Shown piece after piece: positions 57,661 to 64,000 of a DNA stretch of 64,000 nt. A program made the translations under genes and the position numbers. The notes under the pieces were generated by a model, which had not been told where the DNA came from, did no database searches, and was given only the letters and a program-made list of their open reading frames with translations. How positions within the stretch are numbered: the stretch's first letter is position 1; each line of letters starts with the position of its first letter. Origin of the DNA: Streptomyces longwoodensis (GTDB lineage Bacteria > Actinomycetota > Actinomycetes > Streptomycetales > Streptomycetaceae); contig NZ_KQ948558.1 of NCBI RefSeq assembly GCF_001514125.1, positions 62,001-126,000 of the forward strand, in the 5' to 3' direction.

Positions 57661-58167
57661 ATGCCGTTGAGAGACACCCTCGCCCGAGTCGACGCGGACC
57701 TCGCCGCCGGCCGGGTCCCCGTCGCCCGCCAGCGCCTGCGCGGGCTGGTGTCGTCGTTCCCCGACGACCTGGTGGTCCGCCGGCGCCTGGCCGAGGTGTA
57801 CCGCCTCTACGGCGACCCCGCGGAAGCGGGCCGCTGGATGTACCTCGAGGAGGACCGGGAGGCGGCGGAGACCTCCGCCTTCGAGGCGCGGTACCCCACG
57901 GCCCCGCAGCGGATGCGGGCCCTGGCCTGGCAGGGCCCGGAGTCGCTCGCCCCCACCGCCTTCGCCAGGGAACAGCTCGCGGCCGTCCGGGTGGCGTGCT
58001 CCGACGCCATGGGACGCCCCGTCGACTGGGACGCGGTGCCCTCCGCCGCGGAGGCGGACGGCACGGGCAGCACCGTCACCGGCTTCCTGGCAGGGGCGGG
58101 GTGCCTGGTGGCGGTGCTGGCGTTCCTCGCGATCTGGGTGAACGGACTCGTCGCCCTCTTCGACTGA
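57661..58167 (+). CDS. DUF6584-like actinobacterial protein with C-terminal membrane helix
   Basis: A 168-residue protein starting at the ATG at 57661 (no ribosome site visible). The N-terminal half is helical and TPR-like (LRDTLARVDADLAAGRVPVARQRLRGLVSSFPDDLVVRRRLAEVYRLYGDPAEAGRWMYLEEDREAAETSAFEARYP). The C-terminus is a single membrane helix (TGFLAGAGCLVAVLAFLAIWVNGLVALFD). I associate this pattern with the uncharacterised actinobacterial family DUF6584. It is probably a membrane-tethered cytoplasmic protein; function unknown. Confidence 0.78.
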   Translation: MPLRDTLARVDADLAAGRVPVARQRLRGLVSSFPDDLVVRRRLAEVYRLYGDPAEAGRWMYLEEDREAAETSAFEARYPTAPQRMRALAWQGPESLAPTAFAREQLAAVRVACSDAMGRPVDWDAVPSAAEADGTGSTVTGFLAGAGCLVAVLAFLAIWVNGLVALFD

Positions 58168-58226
58168 CGTCGGCCGGCCCGGCGAGGTGACGTCGGTGGA
58201 GGGCCCCGCTGGGTAGCATCCCGCGC

Positions 58227-58667
58227 ATGGCCATCACACTCGAGAACGTCGGCATCGCCGTTCGCGACATCGAAGCCGCGATCTCCTTCTTCACCGACCT
58301 CGGCCTCACAGTCCTCGGCCGTGACACGGTCCGGGGTGAGTGGACCGACACGGCCGTCGGCCTCGACGGGAACCACGCCAGGATCGCGATGCTCGGGACG
58401 CCGGACGGCCACGGCCGCCTGGAGCTGTTCGAGTACATCCATCCCGAGGCGATCGAGACGGAGCCCACGCGCCCCAACGAGATCGGCATGCACCGCGTCG
58501 CCTTCTCGGTCGACGACCTCGACGCGGCGCTGGCGACGGCCGCGCGGCACGGCTGCCGTCCGCTGCGCGGGGTGGCGACGTACGGGGACGTCTACCGGCT
58601 GACGTACCTGCGCGGTCCCAGCGGCATCCTGGTGATGCTCGCCGAGGAGCTGAAGAAGCAGGAGTGA
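58227..58667 (+). CDS. VOC-superfamily (glyoxalase/dioxygenase-like) protein
   Basis: A 146-residue protein with two beta-alpha-beta-beta-beta units of the VOC fold: LENVGIAVRDIEAAISFFTDLGLTVLGRD ... ARIAMLGTPDGHGRLELFEYI and IGMHRVAFSVDDLDAALATAARHGCRPL ... YLRGPSGILVMLAEEL. Likely metal ligands are the His or Asn near the first strand, Glu in ELFEY, and His in MHRVAF. Substrate unknown; members include epimerases, lyases and resistance proteins. Confidence 0.88.
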   Translation: MAITLENVGIAVRDIEAAISFFTDLGLTVLGRDTVRGEWTDTAVGLDGNHARIAMLGTPDGHGRLELFEYIHPEAIETEPTRPNEIGMHRVAFSVDDLDAALATAARHGCRPLRGVATYGDVYRLTYLRGPSGILVMLAEELKKQE

Positions 58668-58692
58668 CGGCCGGACCGGTGCCGCCTACGCC

Positions 58693-58974
58693 TCACGCGG
58701 TCGGGGCCACCGGCCGGGCCGGTTCGCCGGGTTCGAGCTCCAGCGGGTACAACTGGCTCCAGTACAGGCGCAGCACGTCCTCCGGGATCCCGGCGGACGC
58801 CTCGGCCCGGTCGCGGAAGGCGAGGTGCAACTCCTCGACCCGGTCCCCCACTTCCCCGGCGGCGCGCGGCCCGGACCGCACGCCTCGCCCGGCCCACCAG
58901 CGCGCGGCGCAGGCCGCTCCGGCGGCGGCGGCCGCGGTGATGGCCAGTACCTCGCGCGACGAGATCACCCGCAT
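58693..58974 (-). CDS. Small membrane-anchored protein of unknown function
   Basis: A 93-residue protein from the ATG at 58974, GGGGAG just upstream. Residues 7-24 form a membrane helix (VLAITAAAAAGAACAARWW). The rest is a soluble helical segment (GDRVEELHLAFRDRAEASAGIPEDVLRLYWSQLYPLELEPG). No family recognised. Convergent with the VOC gene. Confidence 0.65.
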   Translation of the reverse strand: MRVISSREVLAITAAAAAGAACAARWWAGRGVRSGPRAAGEVGDRVEELHLAFRDRAEASAGIPEDVLRLYWSQLYPLELEPGEPARPVAPTA

Positions 58975-59099
58975 GACACTCCCCGACTCTCCCCCGACCA
59001 GGCCCATGCATAGGGGGTGTCCCGAGTGCGGCCGTTCATGCCACCCCTGCGGGGGGTGTCCGGGCCGGGTGCCGCCGCCCACCACCTCGGTGCGGGACG

Positions 59100-59642
59100 T
59101 CAGACCCGGTCCAGGGGGCGGTGCGGGCCGTCCGGGAGGCGGACGTCGATCGTGTCGCCCGGGCGCACCACACCGCCCTCCTTCACCACGCTCATGATCC
59201 CGGCCTTGCGCACGACGTTGCCGTGCTCGTCGCGCCCGACGACCTGCTTCAGCAGCCCGTCCTGGAAGCCGTCGATCTGCCGGCTGGGGTTGCGCAGGCC
59301 GGTGACCTCCAGGACCGCGGAGTCGCCGATGTGCAGCAGGGTGCCCACCGGCAGGCCGAGCAGGTCGAGGCCGCGCGTGGTGATGTTCTCGCCCAGCTCG
59401 CCGGGCGCGACCTCGTAGCCGTGCGCGCCGACCTTGGTGAAGAGCTCCTCGTGGATGAGGTGCACCTGGCGCAGGTTCGGCTGGGTGGGGTCCTGCGCCA
59501 TGCGGGAGCGGTGCTTGACGGTCACGCCGGCGTGGACGTCCCCCTCGACGCCGAACCCGGCCAGCACCCTGATGCTGTCCCGGTTCGGCTTGGTGAACGA
59601 GTACGCGCCGTTGCTGCTCACTGCCGTGACTACCCCGGTCAT
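59100..59642 (-). CDS. MOSC-domain protein lacking the conserved cysteine
   Basis: A 180-residue protein whose whole length is a MOSC domain (GFGVEGDVHAG, LIHEELF, PGELGENITTRGLDLLGLPVGTLLHIGDSAVLEVTGLRNP, VVKEGGVVRPGD). MOSC domains handle sulfur or the molybdenum cofactor, usually through one conserved Cys in the RNPC region. Here that position reads RNPSRQI, and the protein has no Cys at all. A classical persulfide role is therefore doubtful, although some single-domain MOSC proteins may not need it. Confidence 0.85.
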   Translation of the reverse strand: MTGVVTAVSSNGAYSFTKPNRDSIRVLAGFGVEGDVHAGVTVKHRSRMAQDPTQPNLRQVHLIHEELFTKVGAHGYEVAPGELGENITTRGLDLLGLPVGTLLHIGDSAVLEVTGLRNPSRQIDGFQDGLLKQVVGRDEHGNVVRKAGIMSVVKEGGVVRPGDTIDVRLPDGPHRPLDRV

Positions 59643-59724
59643 GCCCGACTTCCCCTCGTCGTCCGCGTGATCGGTGACGAGCCTAGCCCGGACGCCGCCC
59701 CACGCACGCAGACCCCTCGGGCCC

Positions 59725-59796
59725 TCAGAAACCCGTCAGCGTGATCTTGCCGACCGCCTTGCCCGACTCGAGGACGCGGTGCGCTTCCGCAGGTGC
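59725..59796 (-). pseudogene. 3' remnant of a quinone oxidoreductase (zinc-type ADH superfamily)
   Basis: The minus strand ends an open frame APAEAHRVLESGKAVGKITL-TGF with a stop at 59725-59727. This is the standard C-terminus of NADPH:quinone oxidoreductases (AEAHRxLESGxxxGKIxL). Nothing upstream in this frame belongs to that family; the sequence switches to the other strand's HxlR remnant. It is a truncated relic. Confidence 0.7.
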
Positions 59797-59960
59797 GCGG
59801 CGCCAACGGTGCCGAGTACCCGGCGGTCCCCCTGCACGTCGAGTGCGCGCTCACCGCACTCGGCCGCAGCGTGGCCGGCCCGCTGGGCCGGCTGCGGACC
59901 TGGGTCGAGGACCACCTGGACGACATCGAGCCGTCGAGCCGACGACCCCTGCCCACGAGG
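59791..59960 (+). pseudogene. 3' remnant of an HxlR-family regulator
   Basis: The plus strand encodes NGAEYPAVPLHVECALTALG then RSVAGPLGRLRTWVEDHLDDIEP. This matches the C-terminal wing and helix of HxlR regulators (YPxVPxxVEYxLTxLGRSL...W...H). The N-terminal helix-turn-helix is missing. The remnant abuts the quinone reductase 3' end at about 59790; the open frame runs on to 60047, but the family match ends near 59940. Confidence 0.7.
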
Positions 59961-60043
59961 GGCTCCGGAAATTGCGTTGGCCGGCCGGGACGGCCGCTGC
60001 TACGGTTCCCGAGGCCGTGCGAGAGACCGAGGAGGTGGTACCC

Positions 60044-60094
60044 GTGAACGTTTCGACATGGGTGCTCCCCTGCGGGGTCACGGTCGGGCGGTAG
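60044..60094 (+). CDS. Possible 16-residue leader peptide before the hydrolase gene
   Basis: GTG at 60044 with GAGGAGG eight or so bases upstream opens VNVSTWVLPCGVTVGR and stops with TAG at 60092-60094, 45 bases before the hydrolase start. CCCCTGCGGGG within it can form a small hairpin. Either an attenuator-like leader or leftover sequence from the deletion next door. Confidence 0.3.
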   Translation: MNVSTWVLPCGVTVGR

Positions 60095-60139
60095 GCCGTC
60101 CGGGAGCGCCGTCCACGCGCACTCCCGAAAGGCACGACC

Positions 60140-60874
60140 GTGCACTTCACTTCCGAACAGCACCTCGACGACGGCGTCCTCGCACGCGACTTCACCCTGG
60201 GCGAGATCCCCGGCACCCTGTGGACGCCCGCGTCCGACGCCCCCCTCCCGCTGGTGCTGATGGCCCACAACAACGGCCTGCCCAAGGCGGATCCCCGGCT
60301 GGTGGCCCGCGCCCGGTACACCGCGGCACGCGGCTTCGCGGTGGCCACCATCGACGCCGCCGGGTGCGGCGACCGTCCGCGGTCCGCCGCCGCCGAGCAG
60401 GCCCGCGCCGAACTCCGGCGGGCCGTGCAGGCCGGCCGGCCGGCCGACGAGCTCGACGAGCTCTTCGAGTCCCTCGTCGGCCCGCTGGTCGCCGACGCGG
60501 TGCCGGAATGGCGGGCGACCCTCGACGCCCTCCTCCGCCTCCCGGACATCGGCGGGCCGGTGGGGTACTCCGGGGGCTGGGCAGCCCTCGGCATCCGGCT
60601 CGCGGTGGCCGAACCCCGCATCGTGGCCGCCGGTTTCTTCGCCGGGGGCTATGTGCCCCGCGCCCAGCGCGAGGAGGCCCACCGGGTCACCGTCCCGCTG
60701 CTGTTCCTGCTCCAGTGGGACGACGAGGGCAACCCGCGCCGACGGGCCCTGGACCTCTTCGACGCCTTCGGCAGCAAGGAGAAGACGCTCCACGCCAACC
60801 TGGGCGGCCACACGGGCACCCCGGCGTTCGAGCTGGAGGACGGCTGCCGGTTCCTGGACCGGCATCTGAAGTAG
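60140..60874 (+). CDS. Alpha/beta hydrolase (dienelactone-hydrolase-like)
   Basis: A 244-residue cytoplasmic protein from a GTG at 60140 behind AAAGG. The fold reads IPGTLWTP, LPLVLMAHNNGLPK (oxyanion region), nucleophile elbow VGYSGGWAALG, acid in FLLQWDDEGNPRRRAL and His in NLGGHTGTP. Substrate unknown; likely an esterase or lactonase. A strong terminator follows, shared with the convergent carbonic anhydrase. Confidence 0.85.
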   Translation: MHFTSEQHLDDGVLARDFTLGEIPGTLWTPASDAPLPLVLMAHNNGLPKADPRLVARARYTAARGFAVATIDAAGCGDRPRSAAAEQARAELRRAVQAGRPADELDELFESLVGPLVADAVPEWRATLDALLRLPDIGGPVGYSGGWAALGIRLAVAEPRIVAAGFFAGGYVPRAQREEAHRVTVPLLFLLQWDDEGNPRRRALDLFDAFGSKEKTLHANLGGHTGTPAFELEDGCRFLDRHLK

Positions 60875-60885
60875 GACGTGACGAA

Positions 60886-60942
60886 GGCGGCTGCCCGGCC
60901 CCCGGGGCGCGTCACCCACGCGCCCCGGGGCGGGCAGCCGCC
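60886..60942. terminator. Long bidirectional terminator hairpin
   Basis: GGCGGCTGCCCG and CCCGGGGCGCG on the left arm pair with CGCGCCCCGGGG and CGGGCAGCCGCC on the right, with a small bulge and a 7-base loop (60912-60918). It lies between the convergent stops at 60874 and 60953. Confidence 0.85.
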
Positions 60943-60952
60943 CTCGGTCGGG

Positions 60953-61606
60953 TCAGGACGCCGCGGGGACCGCCGCCGGGACCGCTGCCTCGAGGCCGCG
61001 CGCCGCGACGACCTGGGCGGTGCCGTCGGCCAGGCGGTAGCGCAGGCCCACCACCGCGGTCCGTCCGGCGGCGACCTTCTCGGCGAGGTACCGGGAGCGC
61101 TCGAGGAGCTGGTCGACGGTACGCCGCACGTGCTCGGCGAGGATGTCGTCGGGCTCGGTCCGTCCGGCGGCCCGCGCCGCCAGCACGCTCGGGGTCACGC
61201 GCTCGACGACGTCGCCGACGTAGCCGCCCGGCGTCGCGCCGTTCTCCACCGCGGCGCACGCGGCACCGACCGCGCCGCACGAGTCGTGGCCCAGCACCAC
61301 GACCAGCGGGCAGTTCAGCACCTCGACGCCGTACTCGACGCTGCCCAGCACCTCACCGCCGGCCACGTGGCCCGCGGTGCGCACCACGAACAGGTCGCCC
61401 AGTCCGCGATCGAAGATGATCTCGGCGGCCAGCCGGGAGTCGGAACACCCGAACAGCACCGCGAAGGGCTGTTGGCCCGGCGCGATCTCCGCGCGGCGGG
61501 TGGCGTCCTGGTTCGGGTGCTCGGGCGTACCGGCGACGAAGCGCTGGTTGCCGGCCAGCAGCAGCTCGAAGGCTTCCTGGGGCGTCGGGGTCTCGATCTC
61601 GCTCAT
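60953..61606 (-). CDS. Beta-class carbonic anhydrase
   Basis: A 217-residue cytoplasmic enzyme from the ATG at 61606; codons upstream to 61795 are not conserved. Zinc ligands are Cys54 (in GCSDSR), His107 and Cys110 (in GHDSC), with the Asp56/Arg58 dyad intact. It interconverts CO2 and bicarbonate. A TAGGCT -10-like element about 10 bases before the ATG, with no ribosome site, suggests a leaderless message. Confidence 0.93.
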   Translation of the reverse strand: MSEIETPTPQEAFELLLAGNQRFVAGTPEHPNQDATRRAEIAPGQQPFAVLFGCSDSRLAAEIIFDRGLGDLFVVRTAGHVAGGEVLGSVEYGVEVLNCPLVVVLGHDSCGAVGAACAAVENGATPGGYVGDVVERVTPSVLAARAAGRTEPDDILAEHVRRTVDQLLERSRYLAEKVAAGRTAVVGLRYRLADGTAQVVAARGLEAAVPAAVPAAS

Positions 61607-61784
61607 GGGCCGAAAGCCTAGAACCCCTGGCCAACGAACGCACGGCCTGGTCCCGACTCGTCTCACCAGCTGGGAGACGCCCGCCCCGTGCGCACACGCG
61701 GTGACGCCACCCGCATGGCGGTCATGGGGGGCGTGGAGCGCCGTCCCGCATGCACCCCGCCCGGTCACGGCGCACCCTGGTGCC

Positions 61785-62015
61785 ATGCCCTCCATGCCCT
61801 CCGTGCCCTCTACGCCCCCTGTTGTCGTCTACCCGCCCGACGAGCGCGGCGGCCGCCGCGTGCGCATCGACAGCGAGATCTCCGGGATGGCGTACGGCGT
61901 CCGCGACGTGGCCGAGTTCCTGCGCCGCGCCGGCCTGGAGATCGACCCGTCCGAGGTGGCTCAGGCGGCGTGGATCGACTGGCGGGGAGGCGGCCCGGAC
62001 GTGTGGACGCACTGA
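61785..62015 (+). CDS. Small conserved Streptomyces protein of unknown function
   Basis: A 76-residue protein. The first dozen residues (MPSMPSVPSTPP) come from imperfect 9-base tandem repeats. The conserved part is VVVYPPDERGGRRVRIDSEISGMAYGVRDVAEFLRRAGLEIDPSEVAQAAWIDWRGGGPDVW. I recall similar short proteins in many Streptomyces but no function. The start at 61785 could also be 61794. Confidence 0.7.
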   Translation: MPSMPSVPSTPPVVVYPPDERGGRRVRIDSEISGMAYGVRDVAEFLRRAGLEIDPSEVAQAAWIDWRGGGPDVWTH

Positions 62016-62091
62016 TCCCGGCCCCCACCCCGCGGCCCCGGCTCCCCGGGCGATCTACCCAGCCTTTTCGCCGTGCCGTTACAGTGCACGC

Positions 62092-63135
62092 GTGAGTAGG
62101 CAGCCACCGACCCTCGAGGACGTCGCCCGGGCGGCGGGGGTGTCGCGGGCCACGGTGTCCCGGGTCGTGAACGGCGTGCGCAACGTCGATCCCGCCCTCC
62201 AGGAGGTCGTGTTCCGTGCGATCGAGCTGACGGGTTACGCCCCGAACCGCGCTGCCCGCTCCCTGGTCATCCGGCGTGCCGAGACGGTCGCCCTGGTCAT
62301 CTCCGGCGTGGGTGGCGCGGCGGACGACGCGGCCCGGGAGGTGTTCGCCACCCGCGTGTTCACCGATCCGTTCTTCGGGCGGGTGGTCGGCGGCGTGATG
62401 AGCTTCCTGCGGCCGCGCTCCATGCATCCGGTGCTGATGCTCGCCGAGTCCGACGCCGACCGGCAGGAGGTGGTCTCCTTCCTGCGGCAGGGGCGGGCCG
62501 ACGGCGCCCTGGTCGTCTCCACCCACCCGGACGACCCGCTGCCCGCGCTGCTCGCCGGGGCGAAGCTGCCCGCCGTGCTCTTCGCCCGGCCCTCGCGACC
62601 CGTCCCGCTGACCTACGTCGACCTGGACCACCGGGCGGGCGGTGCGCTGGCCGCGCGGCACCTGCTGGCGCGCGGGTGCCGCCGGCCGGCCACGGTGAGC
62701 GGGCCGCTCGACGTGCGGGCGAGCCGGGAGCGGCTGGCCGGCTTCCGCGAGGCCCTCGCGGAAGCCGGGGTGACGGACGTGCCGCTCGCCGAGGGTGGTT
62801 TCACGCTCGCGAGCGGCATCGCGGGCACGGCCGAGCTGCTCGCCCGGCACCCCGACCTGGATGGTGTCTTCGCGGCCAACGACCTGATGGCGCAGGGTGC
62901 TTGCCGGTTGCTGCGCGAGCGCGGCAAGCGGGTGCCGGGCGACGTCGCCGTGGTCGGTTTCGACGACAGCGGTGTGGCCGTGACCTGTGAGCCGCCGCTC
63001 ACCTCGGTCCGGCAGCCGGTGGAACGGATGGCCGAGGAGATGGCCCGGCTCCTCGACGGCCAGGTGCGCGGTGAGGCGGGGGCCCCGACCGGCGTCGTCT
63101 TCGACCCCGAACTCGTCGTACGCGCCTCCGCGTGA
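62092..63135 (+). CDS. LacI-family transcriptional regulator
   Basis: A 347-residue protein starting at a GTG at 62092. The helix-turn-helix and hinge are intact (TLEDVARAAGVSRATVSRVVNGVRNVDPALQEVVFRAIELTGYAPNRAARSLVIRR), followed by the periplasmic-binding-protein-like sugar domain (DPFFGRVVGGVMSFLR ... HPDLDGVFAANDLMAQGACRLLRERGKRVPGDVAVVGFDDSG). TACAGT at 62080-62085 is a fitting -10 only six bases before the GTG, and no ribosome site is present, so the mRNA is probably leaderless. It is convergent with a GH3 glucosidase that it may regulate. Confidence 0.93.
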   Translation: MSRQPPTLEDVARAAGVSRATVSRVVNGVRNVDPALQEVVFRAIELTGYAPNRAARSLVIRRAETVALVISGVGGAADDAAREVFATRVFTDPFFGRVVGGVMSFLRPRSMHPVLMLAESDADRQEVVSFLRQGRADGALVVSTHPDDPLPALLAGAKLPAVLFARPSRPVPLTYVDLDHRAGGALAARHLLARGCRRPATVSGPLDVRASRERLAGFREALAEAGVTDVPLAEGGFTLASGIAGTAELLARHPDLDGVFAANDLMAQGACRLLRERGKRVPGDVAVVGFDDSGVAVTCEPPLTSVRQPVERMAEEMARLLDGQVRGEAGAPTGVVFDPELVVRASA

Positions 63136-63171
63136 GCGCGTCGCGCGGGGAAAGCGCTCCCGTCCGCCCGC

Positions 63172-64000
63172 TCACGGCGCGCCCGTGACCGTGACCGGGC
63201 GTTCGCACCGGACGTCGCCCGCCGAGCGCCCGACCAGCAGCCGGTAGGTCCCGAGTTCGGTCCGCCACTCCTGGTCCCGGGTCGACCAGTGCCGCAGGGC
63301 GCGGGGTTCCACCACCACCTCGGCGGTCACCCGCTGTCCCGCCTCGGCGCGGACCGCCGCGTACCCGGCGAACCAGCGTTCCGGTCGGTCCACCGTGGAG
63401 CCGGGGCGCGCCAGGTAGACCTGGACGACCTCCCGTCCCGCCCGTGGCCCCGTGTTGCGCAGGCGCACCCGGAGCGTGATCGGGGAGCCCTCCGTAGCCC
63501 GGGTCGGCCCGTCCACCGATTCATAGTCCCACCGGGTGTAGCCGAGGCCGTGGCCGAACCAGAACGCCGGTTCCCGGCCCGTCCGCAGCCAGGCCCGGTA
63601 CCCGACGTGCAGGCCCTCGTCGTACGGCAACCGTCCGCGGGTCGGGCGGGTCTCGGTGACCGGGGCGTCGGCGAGGCGGGCCGCCCAGGTGGTGGGCAGG
63701 CGGCCCCCGGGTTCGGCGCGGCCGAGGAGGACGTCGGCGATGCCGGCGCCGGCCTCCTGGCCGGGGAACCAGCCGAGCAGCAGGGCGGCGACCCGGTCGC
63801 GCCAGGGCAGTTCGACGGGGCCCCCGCTGTTGACGACCACGACGGTGCGCGGGTTGGCCGCCGCCACGGCCCGCACCAGGTCGTCGTACGCGCCGTCCAG
63901 GGCCAGCGAGGTGCGGTCGCGGCCCTCGCGCTCGCTGTGTTCGGTGGTGCCCACGAAGACGACCGCGGCGTCCGCGCCGCCGGCCGCGGCCGCCGCCTCG
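63172..64000 (-). CDS. GH3-family beta-glucosidase (C-terminal part, runs off the window)
   Basis: The last 275 residues of a minus-strand gene that begins beyond 64000. The GH3 C-terminal (alpha/beta) domain is clear (AAVVFVGTTEHSEREGRDRTSLAL ... VVVVNSGGPVELPW ... ALLLGWFPGQEAGAGIADVLLGRAEPGGRLPTTW). It is followed by a fibronectin-III-like tail (LRVRLRNTGPRAGREVVQVYLARPGSTVDRPERWFAGYAAV). No signal peptide can be assessed. It hydrolyses beta-linked glucosides or xylosides and is probably controlled by the convergent LacI regulator. Confidence 0.92.
   Translation of the reverse strand, partial: EAAAAAGGADAAVVFVGTTEHSEREGRDRTSLALDGAYDDLVRAVAAANPRTVVVVNSGGPVELPWRDRVAALLLGWFPGQEAGAGIADVLLGRAEPGGRLPTTWAARLADAPVTETRPTRGRLPYDEGLHVGYRAWLRTGREPAFWFGHGLGYTRWDYESVDGPTRATEGSPITLRVRLRNTGPRAGREVVQVYLARPGSTVDRPERWFAGYAAVRAEAGQRVTAEVVVEPRALRHWSTRDQEWRTELGTYRLLVGRSAGDVRCERPVTVTGAP

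Noticed and set aside
61785..61815. Nine-base tandem repeats at the start of the small protein
   Set aside because: Only about three imperfect copies; explained as low-complexity coding sequence (PSMPSVPSTPP).
63148..63162. AAAGCGCTCCC, half of a LacI-type box, after the LacI gene
   Set aside because: It lies between two convergent 3' ends, is not a full palindrome and is not upstream of any start in the window.
1..64000. Mobile elements, prophage, tRNA genes, CRISPR arrays
   Set aside because: No transposase, integrase, phage structural gene, tRNA cloverleaf or regularly spaced repeat array was seen on either strand.

Overview
The window is chromosomal DNA from a high-GC actinobacterium, almost certainly Streptomyces. 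The support is G/C at third codon positions, GTG starts, ATGA/GTGA translational overlaps, Tat signals on secreted enzymes, rare TTA codons confined to a few genes, a streptogrisin-type protease, a tendamistat-type amylase inhibitor, AlkB, and dense MarR/TetR/LacI/RpiR/XRE regulation. I see no rRNA, tRNA, IS element, prophage or CRISPR. Both end genes are cut by the window: an MMPL exporter on the left and a GH3 glucosidase on the right.

Layout. 1-5.4 kb holds an MMPL exporter with a divergent MarR repressor, a GAF-ANTAR protein, a SigK/RskA-type sigma and anti-sigma pair, and an RpiR/SIS regulator. 5.4-12.5 kb is a cyanophycinase-like locus. Five overlapping or closely spaced minus-strand genes encode a binding lipoprotein, permease, ATPase, M20 peptidase and Tat-exported S51 peptidase. 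A second secreted S51-like protein with a PPC domain is divergent to them. This looks like a system that digests an external Asp-type polymer or peptide and imports the products. 12.5-14.7 kb is a TetR regulator and an AlkB alkane hydroxylase, each preceded by the same duplicated operator. 14.8-19.0 kb is a three-gene secreted polyuronate-degradation operon (GH88, beta-helix protein, alginate-lyase fold). 19.1-28.3 kb holds a prenyltransferase/TPR operon, small secreted proteins, a membrane HTH protein, a TTA-containing hydrolase, a streptogrisin protease, a GNAT and a TetR.

28.6-42.5 kb is the most unusual part and looks like an uncharacterised specialised-metabolite locus. It has a one-module PKS (KS-AT-degenerate DH-ACP), a divergent LysR, an EamA exporter, and a translationally coupled set. 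That set is a B12-binding glutamate-mutase-type small subunit, a glutamate-mutase large subunit fused to an N-monooxygenase-like flavoprotein, and an acyl-adenylating ligase fused to a cupin. An MFS exporter follows. Both the PKS and the LysR regulator carry one in-frame TTA codon, which suggests bldA control.

42.8-64 kb is a mixed core and accessory region: amylase inhibitor, GH43, AI-2E family membrane protein, class II amidotransferase, methyltransferase, a second-type LigA, a TetR/DHA2 efflux pair with a four-site operator array, a frameshifted GNAT, MerR, SDR, XRE, CorA, MOSC, a deletion scar joining the 3' ends of a quinone reductase and an HxlR regulator, a beta-carbonic anhydrase, and a LacI/GH3 pair.

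All family calls are from reading the sequence and from memory of the families; no database search was made.
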